From Dehalococcoides mccartyi (lineage in GTDB: Bacteria > Chloroflexota > Dehalococcoidia > UBA2979): a stretch of DNA of 8,905 bases. Below are positions 1 to 6,761 of the stretch, piece by piece (the first letter of the stretch is position 1; every line of letters starts with the position of its first letter). The stretch covers positions 1 through 8,905 of the forward strand of contig CAMDAY010000080.1 in assembly GCA_945888895.1 (NCBI GenBank), read 5' to 3'. Under the pieces are notes generated by a model. The model was not told the origin of the DNA. It made no database searches and was given only the letters and a program-made list of their open reading frames with translations. Made by a program: the position numbers and the translations under genes.

Positions 1-479
1 TATTCGTCACCGAGCTTCGCGAACAGCGCGGGGAACGCGAACTCCACGCCCTTCGCCTCCTCGTCGTACCAGGCCGCGGTGCCGAGGAAGTCCGCGCCGG
101 TCGCCGGGTCGACGGTCTTCATCTGCTCCACGCCCAGCAGGAGTGACACTTGGTACCGGCCCGCCTCGATCTCCGCGGACGCGGCGAGGGCGGCGATGCT
201 GCCGGAGGCGCAGGCCGCCTCGTGTCGTGCGGTGGGGATGCCGGACAGTCGAGGCTCGACCTGCGACACGAAGCCGCCGAGCTGGCCCTGCTTCGCGTAC
301 AGCTCGGCAGCGAAGTTGCCGACGTGCGCCACGTCGATCTCGGACGGATCGACGTGTGTAGCGGCGAGGGTCTCGCGCACGGTCTCGTCGAGCATGTCGA
401 CGATGCCGAGTCCCTCCTTCAGCCAGTTGCGGGCGAAGTCCGTCTGATAGCCACCCAGGATGAAGACCGGCTCAGGCAT
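1..479 (-). CDS. Thiolase / SCP2-type acetyl-CoA acetyltransferase, N-terminal part (runs off window)
   Basis: The first 159 residues of a thiolase-superfamily enzyme are visible; the rest lies beyond base 1. The N-terminus reads MPEPVFILGGYQTDFARNW, the usual opening of SCP2-thiolase/acetyl-CoA acetyltransferase proteins. The motif HEAACASGS (residues 86-94) carries the presumed nucleophilic Cys90 (bases 210-212), which in this family takes up the acyl group from acyl-CoA. LLLGVEQMKTV follows near residue 114, as expected for the core fold. The ATG at 479 is preceded on the minus strand by GGAGGA (484-489) with a 4-base spacer, which supports this start. The gene follows the tandem CoA-transferase by 67 bp in the same direction, so co-transcription and a shared acyl-CoA pathway are likely. 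The later catalytic His and Cys are outside the window, so degradative thiolase, synthetic acetyltransferase and lipid-transfer-type homologue cannot be separated. The family call is firm; the substrate is unknown. Confidence 0.9.
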   Translation of the reverse strand, partial: MPEPVFILGGYQTDFARNWLKEGLGIVDMLDETVRETLAATHVDPSEIDVAHVGNFAAELYAKQGQLGGFVSQVEPRLSGIPTARHEAACASGSIAALAASAEIEAGRYQVSLLLGVEQMKTVDPATGADFLGTAAWYDEEAKGVEFAFPALFAKLGDE

Positions 480-545
480 CGCGTCCTCCGCGCTCGCGTT
501 CGTTTCGTCGAGGATACCCCGCAGTCCCTCGGCGCTGCCTCGACG

Positions 546-2975
546 CTAGTCGTCGCGCGCGAGGATGGATGGCTCCGACCACACCACGCCCGCCGCGCGC
601 AGCCGCGCGATCGCGTTGTGGTCGTAGCCGAGCTCGAGGAGCAGCGACTCGGCGTGCTCGCCGCCGACGGGGGCGGGGCCGTACGCCGGCCGGGCGCCTC
701 GGATGCGCGCGACGCCGAGGTAGCGCCGGTACGGGCCGTGGTCGTAGTGCGTCACGGTCGAGGTGAACCCGTTCGCCGCGACGTGCGAGTCGGTGTGCCA
801 GAACTCCGCGGGCGTCGGGCCGTCCGCGCGCACGCAGCCCACGCCGCGCGCCGTCAGCAGTTCCTCCCACTCCCCCGCTCCGCGTGTCGCGAAGGTCGCC
901 TCGAGGTTGGCGGTGAGCGCGGCAGCGTTCGCCTGCCGCAGGGCCCGCGTGGCGAAGCGGGCGTGGTCCCGCAGGTCGAGGCGTCCGAGGCCCTCGCACA
1001 ACCGCTCCCACTCGTCATCGAAGACGACGCCGAGGAACACCCAGCCGGCGCGGCAGCGGTACAGCCGGTACAGCGGGCTGGTGCCCAGCACCTGCGCGTC
1101 CACGGGCGGGCGTGCCTCGCGGCCGTCGTACGAGAAGAAGTCGTCGATGTTCGCGTAGGCGTTCGCGCCCATCATGTCGGTGAACAGCTGCTGGCCCTCG
1201 CCGGTGCGGTGCCGGTGCCAGAGCGCGATCATCGTCGCGGCCGCGATCACCGCCGAGGTGTTCGGGTCGGGGTTCACTTCGTTCGCACGGGAGAGGCGAC
1301 GCGCGCCCTCGCGCAGTGCGGCGAGTGAGGTGCCGGTGGGCATCGTGCCCGACTGCCACACAGCGCCGCCGAGCGCCGCGCCGGGGATCGGGTGCGTCGC
1401 GGGACGGTGCGCGCCCGGCCCACCGAGGCCGTAGCCGTTCGCCGATACGTACACGATGTCCGGGCGGATCGCGCGGGCATCCTCGTACCCCATGCCCAGC
1501 CGCTCCGGCACCCCGGGGCGGTAGTTGTGGATCAGCACGTCGGCGCGCGCGATCAGCGCCTGCGCGATCGCGCGGCCCTCCGCGCTCTTCAGGTCGAGAG
1601 CGATGCTCTCCTTGCCTGCGTTGGTCTTCGCGAAGCCGAGCCCGCGGTACATCCAGCGCCAGGGGTCGCCACCGACCTGCTCCACCTTGATCACGCGCGC
1701 GCCGAGGTCCGCGAGATGCGCAGCAGCCAGCGGGGCCGCGATGATCGTCGCGAAGTCGAGCACCGTCACGCCCTCGAGCGGCGCGCGCAGCGTCGAGGGT
1801 GCGGCAGGGGCGGGGCGTGCCGGGCGCATCTCGTCGAGTACCTCGGCGGTGTGCTGCCCCACGGCGGGAACGGCGGGGTGTACCGCGCCCGGCGTCTCGG
1901 TGAGCCGCGCGAGGACGCCGATCTGGCGCATCGGTGGCCGATCGCCACCGAGCGGGTGGTGCGTCTCGACCACGTGGCCGTTCAGCGTGAGGTCGGGGTC
2001 ATCCAGGGCCTGCTGCGTCGTCTGGTAACGGTGTGCGGCGACACCGCCGTGCTCGATGAAGATGCGCATCCATTCCTCGGCGGGACGCTCGCGCATGTGC
2101 AGCAGCATCCGGTCGCGGAACGCCTCGCGCGTCGCCTCTGGCCACACGCCCGGGGAGCCGTCGTGCTGGCCGTCGCCGAAGATGTCGCTCAGGCCGGCGG
2201 CGACGACGAAGTTGTCGAAGAGGTGCTGCAGGAGGTTGCCGAGCTGCAGCCAAGCGCCGTCCTGTGCCATCACCGGGTGGTAGTTGATCGTCGGCATCGG
2301 CAGCGTGGGGTTCGGGTTGTCCGGCCACACCTCGGGCTCGCGGTCCTTGAGCGAGATCCACGCGAGGCCGGCGAGGTCGTACGCGCTCAGGCCCTGCAGC
2401 AGGCTGGTGTCCACGTGCTGGGCGCGTCCGGTGCGGTCGCGTGCCATGAGCGCCGCCAGCGTGCCAAACACCGTCGCGAGGGCGGCGTGGTGCGAAGCCA
2501 CCTGCATCGCCGCGAAGTGCGGGCCGTCGCGACCGGTGAGGCCGGCGAACGACTGCATTCGCCCGGCCTTCGCCGCAACGATGCCCTCGTGCGCCGGGTA
2601 CTCCGCGTACGGGCCGGTGGGGCCGAAGCCCGTGATCGCGCAGGTCACGACGGTGGGATTGATCGCGGCGAGCGTGTCGTGGTCGAGGCGGGCCTTGCGT
2701 GTCTGCTCGGGCGTGCCCGACGTGAGCACGATGTCCGCGCTCCACACAAGCCGCTCAAGGTTCGCGCGTCCGTCGGCGCTCGCAACGTCGAGGCCGACGC
2801 TCCGCTTTCCGCGTAGCCAGACCGGCGCGGAGGCGAGGAACCGATACGGGTCGCCTGCGGGCGGCTCGATCTTCACCACGTCCGCGCCGAAGTCCCCGAG
2901 CACCATCGACGCGACTCCACCGACCGGGCCGGTGGTCAGATCGATCACGCGTAGGCCGGCCAGCGGTTCAGTCAT
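546..2975 (-). CDS. Tandem two-domain CaiB/BaiF (family III) CoA-transferase
   Basis: This 809-residue protein contains two family III CoA-transferase units in one chain, about twice the usual 380-450 residues. Unit 1 (about 1-385) opens with LAGLRVIDLTTGPVGG and has GDFGADVVKIEPPAGDPYR near 27-45. Unit 2 (about 398-795) repeats the pattern with LEGVTVLDFATIIAAPLAAA, LADLGARVIKVEQVGGDPWR and HNYRPGVPERLGMGY. A Pro/Ala-rich linker (about 384-397) joins them. Family III enzymes move CoA between carboxylic acids through an aspartyl-CoA intermediate and normally act as interlocked dimers, so the tandem chain may form a built-in pseudo-dimer. The expected Asp is present in unit 1 (D189, in RTGRAQHVDTS). 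The matching place in unit 2 (RTGEGQQLFTD) is Phe598, with an Asp two residues later. The ATG at 2975 has GAGGCGG (2984-2990) at an 8-base spacing. The gene lies 43 bp after the membrane/spermidine-synthase fusion and ahead of the thiolase. The acid substrate is unknown. Confidence 0.93.
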   Translation of the reverse strand: MTEPLAGLRVIDLTTGPVGGVASMVLGDFGADVVKIEPPAGDPYRFLASAPVWLRGKRSVGLDVASADGRANLERLVWSADIVLTSGTPEQTRKARLDHDTLAAINPTVVTCAITGFGPTGPYAEYPAHEGIVAAKAGRMQSFAGLTGRDGPHFAAMQVASHHAALATVFGTLAALMARDRTGRAQHVDTSLLQGLSAYDLAGLAWISLKDREPEVWPDNPNPTLPMPTINYHPVMAQDGAWLQLGNLLQHLFDNFVVAAGLSDIFGDGQHDGSPGVWPEATREAFRDRMLLHMRERPAEEWMRIFIEHGGVAAHRYQTTQQALDDPDLTLNGHVVETHHPLGGDRPPMRQIGVLARLTETPGAVHPAVPAVGQHTAEVLDEMRPARPAPAAPSTLRAPLEGVTVLDFATIIAAPLAAAHLADLGARVIKVEQVGGDPWRWMYRGLGFAKTNAGKESIALDLKSAEGRAIAQALIARADVLIHNYRPGVPERLGMGYEDARAIRPDIVYVSANGYGLGGPGAHRPATHPIPGAALGGAVWQSGTMPTGTSLAALREGARRLSRANEVNPDPNTSAVIAAATMIALWHRHRTGEGQQLFTDMMGANAYANIDDFFSYDGREARPPVDAQVLGTSPLYRLYRCRAGWVFLGVVFDDEWERLCEGLGRLDLRDHARFATRALRQANAAALTANLEATFATRGAGEWEELLTARGVGCVRADGPTPAEFWHTDSHVAANGFTSTVTHYDHGPYRRYLGVARIRGARPAYGPAPVGGEHAESLLLELGYDHNAIARLRAAGVVWSEPSILARDD

Positions 2976-3018
2976 GGTGCGGGCCGCCTCGCCGCGGCCG
3001 GTTCCAGTCGCGCCCGTG

Positions 3019-5172
3019 CTAGTGGAGCAGGTCGTAGATCGTGCTGAAGTCGTCCGTCCAGATCATCGGCGGACGACCGTTGTCCGGCCACGGCGAGACG
3101 AGCGAGGTCACCTTCGGGTTCTCGAGGAACTCGCGGTTCTTGCTCAGGAGCACCCACACGCTGTGCGTGATGCCCGCCGCGCCGTCCTCATTCGCCGCGA
3201 CCAGCAGTGCGCCCATGCCTCGCTCCGCGGCCGTGGCGCGGAGCACGGGGCTCAGGTCGATGTGGCGGTTGGAGATGTTCACCGCGATCACGCCGTCCGG
3301 CTTCATGTGCCGCTCGTACATCGCGAACGCCTCGCGCGTCAGCAGGTGCACGGGGACTGCGTCGCCCGAGAACGCGTCGAGGGCGAGCACGTCGAACTGC
3401 TTCGACCCGTTCGTGCGCATCTCGCGCTCGAGCACGAGGCGACCGTCGCCGATCTGGTTGTCCATGGTCGCGCCGCGGGCGCGCGCGTCGCTCAGGTAGG
3501 TGAACTGGCGCTCCGCGAAGTCGATGACCGTGTCGTTGATCTCGTACAGCGTGTACGCGTCGCCCTTCTCGGCGTAGCTCGCGACCATCCCCGCGCCGAG
3601 GCCGACGATGCCCACGTTCATCGGCTGCTGCTTCGCCTGCGCCGGGTGGAACTGCATCGCGGCACCGATGCCGCTGGTGGGGCCGTAGTAGCCCGTGTGC
3701 GCCGCGCGCTTCTCGGGCGCGAGGTACTGGAACCCGTGCAGGATGCGTCCGTGCACCATCACCTGCATCGCGGCGTCGGGGATGTCCGCGTTGAACTGGA
3801 ACACCCGGACGGTGCCGTAGAAGTTGCGGGTCTGCAGCAGCGCATCGCGGTTGACGCCGCGCGCCTCGCGGACGAGGAATCCCGCGAGCACTGCGGTCGC
3901 CACCATGGCCACGGCGCCGCCGCCGAGCGCGAGCTGGCGCGTGCGCGCCTCGTTCTCGCCGGGGTGCCGCCACACATCGAGGAGCCGCGCGCCGATGACG
4001 AGCGCGGCAGTCGCAACGAGGCTGACGTGGTACTCCCAGTACCCGGTGAAGAAGGCCGGCGCCGCGATCGCAACCAGCAGACCGCCGATCGCGCCTCCAA
4101 TCGACACGACGAGGTAGAACCACGTCAGGTACTTCGAGGGCGGTCGCAGGCGCACCAGTTCGCCGTGCAGCGCGAAGCAGGCGATGAACATCGCGGCCGC
4201 GTACAGCAGGATCTGCCAGAGCAGCGACATCGACACCTGTCCGAGCACGAAGGCGCCGAGCGCGAGGCCCGCCGCGAGCAACGGCACGTCGCGCACCGGC
4301 TGGTAGGTGCGGTCATCGCCGAAGCAGAGGATGAACGTCAGCAGGTACAGCGCCAGCGGCATCACCCACAGCAGCGGGATCGGCGCCACGTCCTGCGTGA
4401 GCTGGTTCGTGGTTGCCAGCAGCACCACCGAGGCACACGCGGGGAGCGCGAGCCACAGCGCCACGTTCGCTGGCGTCACGGCTGCCGTGCCGCCCTCCTC
4501 GTGCGGCTCCTCTGCGACCTCGTCGGGGCGGGCACGGCGTGCCACGCGCCAGGCGAGGTAGGAGCAGCACAGGGCGAACAAGACATAACTACCTGACCAG
4601 AGCCACGCCTGCACCTGGAGGCCGATGAAGCGCTCGAACAGGAATGGGTAGGTCAGCAGCGCGAGCAGCGAGCCGATGTTCGACAGCGAGTACAGCCGGT
4701 ACGGCGAGACGCCCGGCAGGTCGTGTGTGAACCAGCGCTGGATGAGCGGCGCGGTGGAGGACAGCAGGGTGTACGGAGCGCCGACCGTCAGTGCGAGCAC
4801 GAGGAGGACGCGCCACGTCGGATCTCCGGCCGACTCCGGCTTCCATCCCGGGTCCGGGATGATTGGCAGCACGAGGATCGCCAGCGCGAGCAGGGCGATG
4901 TGCAGGTACCCCTGCCGCTTCAGGGACAGCCGGTTCGAGACGAAGTGCGCGTACGCGTACCCGCCGAGGAGCGCGACCTGGAAGAAGAGCATCGTGGTCG
5001 TCCACACGGCGGAGCCACCGCCGAACCACGGGAGGATGGCCTTGCCGATCAGCGGCTGCACCTGGAACAGGAGGAACGCGCTGAGGAACGTGGTCGCCGC
5101 GTACAGCAGGATGCGCTCCTGCCGAGGTGGCACGGCGGTCGTGTTCGATGCGTTGTCTGCGGTGCTCGTCAC
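3019..5172 (-). CDS. Fused polytopic membrane (MFS-like) / spermidine synthase-like protein
   Basis: This 717-residue protein has about a dozen hydrophobic segments across residues 20-435, then a soluble spermidine-synthase-like Rossmann domain (about 450-717). The arrangement matches proteins annotated as fused MFS/spermidine synthase. C-terminal motifs are GYYGPTSGIG (494-503), the nucleotide loop GLGAGM (524-529), the acidic YEIND (543-547), IGDGRL (574-579) and LDAFSGDAVPVHLLT (598-612), which stands where spermidine synthases have their catalytic aspartates. The canonical polyamine-binding YHE-type motif is not obvious, so aminopropyl transfer to putrescine is not assured; another SAM-type reaction coupled to transport is possible. 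I chose GTG at 5172 because GAGGAGGGG lies 5 bases upstream and the protein then begins VTSTADNAS just before the first membrane segment. A GTG at 5223 would add 17 residues but has no ribosome site. It is the first gene of the probable leftward operon and should sit in the inner membrane. Family call firm, function open. Confidence 0.88.
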   Translation of the reverse strand: MTSTADNASNTTAVPPRQERILLYAATTFLSAFLLFQVQPLIGKAILPWFGGGSAVWTTTMLFFQVALLGGYAYAHFVSNRLSLKRQGYLHIALLALAILVLPIIPDPGWKPESAGDPTWRVLLVLALTVGAPYTLLSSTAPLIQRWFTHDLPGVSPYRLYSLSNIGSLLALLTYPFLFERFIGLQVQAWLWSGSYVLFALCCSYLAWRVARRARPDEVAEEPHEEGGTAAVTPANVALWLALPACASVVLLATTNQLTQDVAPIPLLWVMPLALYLLTFILCFGDDRTYQPVRDVPLLAAGLALGAFVLGQVSMSLLWQILLYAAAMFIACFALHGELVRLRPPSKYLTWFYLVVSIGGAIGGLLVAIAAPAFFTGYWEYHVSLVATAALVIGARLLDVWRHPGENEARTRQLALGGGAVAMVATAVLAGFLVREARGVNRDALLQTRNFYGTVRVFQFNADIPDAAMQVMVHGRILHGFQYLAPEKRAAHTGYYGPTSGIGAAMQFHPAQAKQQPMNVGIVGLGAGMVASYAEKGDAYTLYEINDTVIDFAERQFTYLSDARARGATMDNQIGDGRLVLEREMRTNGSKQFDVLALDAFSGDAVPVHLLTREAFAMYERHMKPDGVIAVNISNRHIDLSPVLRATAAERGMGALLVAANEDGAAGITHSVWVLLSKNREFLENPKVTSLVSPWPDNGRPPMIWTDDFSTIYDLLH

Positions 5173-5177
5173 GCTGT

Positions 5178-5186
5178 CCCCTCCTC
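5178..5186 (-). promoter_or_regulatory. Ribosome binding site fixing the start of the membrane/spermidine-synthase fusion
   Basis: The minus strand reads GAGGAGGGG here, followed by ACAGC and then the GTG at 5172-5170. The match and 5-base spacing are good, while the GTG at 5223 in the same frame has CCCCTATT upstream and no purine-rich site. This favours the shorter 717-residue product. Confidence 0.7.
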
Positions 5187-5371
5187 GTGGCCTCTCCCGG
5201 GCGGGGTGGCCGACAGGCGACACAATAGGGGACGGCGGCGCTCCCCCGCGACCGTCGAGGCCCCTCTGAGGCCGCCCAGACGGAAAGTTCTCCTTGTCGG
5301 GGCTTCAGGAGGCGAACGAACGGTGCTACAGACGCGTTACGATGCTCGAATAGCACATGCGTGAATGAGCT
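5187..5371. promoter_or_regulatory. Divergent intergenic region, expected promoters for both operons
   Basis: The membrane-fusion gene starts leftward at 5172 and the DUF1800 gene starts rightward at 5382, so both promoters should lie in this stretch. No strong sigma-70 pair is visible. The best rightward -10-like hexamer is TACGAT at 5338-5343, but it lacks a convincing -35 at 16-18 bases. TATTGT near 5222-5227 on the minus strand is a weak leftward candidate. The right half (5325-5371) is richer in A/T than its surroundings. The position supports the call more than any motif does. Confidence 0.4.
5323..5364 (+). CDS. Possible 13-codon leader ORF upstream of DUF1800
   Basis: A GTG at 5323 opens a 13-codon frame (VLQTRYDARIAHA) that ends with TGA at 5362-5364. 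A perfect AGGAGG (5307-5312) lies 10 bases ahead of it. The TGA overlaps an in-frame GTG (5361-5363) of the DUF1800 frame as GTGA, a layout typical of translational coupling. It could be a leader peptide, or AGGAGG may simply be chance in purine-rich DNA. The peptide resembles nothing I know, and no terminator/antiterminator pair is evident. Low confidence. Confidence 0.2.
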   Translation: MLQTRYDARIAHA

Positions 5372-5377
5372 AGGTGG
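5372..5377 (+). promoter_or_regulatory. Ribosome binding site for the DUF1800 gene
   Basis: AGGTGG (within AGGTGGGG) sits 4 bases before the ATG at 5382. The alternative GTG at 5361 in the same frame has only CGAATAGCACATGC upstream. This favours the ATG start, unless the leader ORF couples translation to the GTG. Confidence 0.6.
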
Positions 5378-5381
5378 GGCC

Positions 5382-6743
5382 ATGGCCCTCGCAACCGAAC
5401 GACAACGTATCCAGCACCTCCTCCGGCGCGCCGGCTTCGGGTACTCGCCCGAGGAGTTGCGCGAGTACGTGGCACTGGGCCTCCCCGGCACCATCGACCG
5501 CCTGCTCAACCCCGAGCGCGTCGATGATGCCGCCGCTTCGGCGGCGGCGGGCGCGTTCCGCGAGAAGGCGATCCAGGACCGGCAGGCCCTCCTCTCCACC
5601 TGGCACGCCCGCCTCGTCCTGACGAAGCGACCGCTGCAGGAGAAGCTCACCTACTTCTGGCACGACCACTGGGCGACCGGCATCCGCAAGGTGAACGCGC
5701 CGTCCTACATGCTGGTGCAGAACGAGGCGATCCGCGCGGGCGCCCTCGGCAAGTTCCGCGACCTCGCCATGGCGATGACGCGCGACCCGGCGATGATGAT
5801 CTGGCTGGACAACCGCGACAACGTCGCGAAGGCGCCCAACGAGAACTTCGCGCGCGAGTTCCTCGAGCTGTTCACCCTCGGCGAGGGTCGGCTCTACACC
5901 GAGAAGGACGTGAAGGAGGCGGCGCGTGCGCTGACCGGCTGGCGCGTCACCGCCGCGAAGGTCAATCCGGACGACAACTTCCCGGTCGCGACCGGCGTGG
6001 TGTTCATGCCACGGCAGTTCGATGCGGGCACCAAGACGTTCCTTGGTCAGACCGGCAAGCTTGGAGACGAGGACATCGTCCGCATCGTCACCTCGAAGCG
6101 GGAGTGTGCCGACTACATCGGGGAGAAGCTGTGGCGCTTCTTCGCCGTGTCGAACCCCACCGCGGCGATGATCCAGCGCACGACTGACGCCTATTTCGCG
6201 AACGACACCTCCATCCGCGAAATGCTGCGCGTCATCCTGACCTCGGAGGAGATGTACTCCGAGGCGGCGTACCGGTGGCGCATCAAGAGCCCTGTCGAGC
6301 ACGTCGTCAACACCACGCGCGCCCTCGGACTGACTGACCGTGTCCCACGCATCGCGCGCGACACGCAGTCGGAGGGACAGGCGCTCTTCGACCCGCCAAG
6401 CGTGGCCGGGTGGAACTGGGGCGAGGCGTGGGTGAACTCCAACACCCTGCTGGCCCGCGTCAACTTCGCCAACGACGTGACCCGTCGAGGCAAGCCCGGT
6501 CAGCTGATGAACCTGGACGCCGCCGCGCTGCTGCAGGCGAACAACGCGGGTCGCACCGCCGACGCGGCGGTGGACTTCGCGCTCGACCTGCTCGTCGGTG
6601 GCGATGTCGACCGGGCGACGCGCGCCACGCTCATCGAGCACATCGGCGGCACGCACTACAGCCTCTCCGAGGCCTCGAGGTCCGGCGCGCTGCAGGGGCT
6701 GTTCTACCTCGTCCTGACGATGCCGCTCGCGCAGCTGGCATAG
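5382..6743 (+). CDS. DUF1800 family protein
   Basis: The 453-residue product matches the DUF1800 family over its whole length. Recognisable blocks are HLLRRAGFG (12-20) at the N-terminus, KLTYFWHDHWATG (88-100), NENFAREFLELFTLG (153-167), ARALTGWRV (181-189), KSPVEHVV (302-309) and FDPPSVAGWNWGEAW (336-350). The His/Asp/Trp cluster at 91-97 and the Glu-rich 153-167 helix are the most conserved-looking parts and could form an active or binding site, though no reaction is established for the family. I see no signal peptide or membrane helix, so the protein looks cytoplasmic unless exported with a partner. A GTG 21 bases upstream would add seven residues; the ATG has the better ribosome site. 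It is followed after 18 bp by the DUF1501 gene. DUF1800 and DUF1501 genes are commonly found side by side, so the two proteins probably work together. Confidence 0.92.
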   Translation: MALATERQRIQHLLRRAGFGYSPEELREYVALGLPGTIDRLLNPERVDDAAASAAAGAFREKAIQDRQALLSTWHARLVLTKRPLQEKLTYFWHDHWATGIRKVNAPSYMLVQNEAIRAGALGKFRDLAMAMTRDPAMMIWLDNRDNVAKAPNENFAREFLELFTLGEGRLYTEKDVKEAARALTGWRVTAAKVNPDDNFPVATGVVFMPRQFDAGTKTFLGQTGKLGDEDIVRIVTSKRECADYIGEKLWRFFAVSNPTAAMIQRTTDAYFANDTSIREMLRVILTSEEMYSEAAYRWRIKSPVEHVVNTTRALGLTDRVPRIARDTQSEGQALFDPPSVAGWNWGEAWVNSNTLLARVNFANDVTRRGKPGQLMNLDAAALLQANNAGRTADAAVDFALDLLVGGDVDRATRATLIEHIGGTHYSLSEASRSGALQGLFYLVLTMPLAQLA

Positions 6744-6761
6744 CGAGCAAGGAGCCCGGTC

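Noticed and set aside
1392..2816. 474-codon plus-strand open frame
   Set aside because: It is antisense to the tandem CoA-transferase with the same shadow composition and no family match.
2284..4596. 770-codon plus-strand open frame
   Set aside because: It is antisense to the tandem CoA-transferase and the membrane fusion, crosses their boundary, and has an Arg/His/Val/Glu-rich composition typical of a G/C-rich shadow frame. Both genes under it are clear family members.
5529..5545. Perfect 7-bp hairpin GCCGCCG-CTT-CGGCGGC
   Set aside because: It lies inside DUF1800 in an alanine-rich segment (GCC/GCG codons), where such symmetry arises readily from codon use.
6241..6264. Perfect 8-bp inverted repeat CCTCGGAG / CTCCGAGG
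   Set aside because: It is within the DUF1800 coding region, encodes ordinary family residues (TSEEMYSEA) and has no regulatory context.
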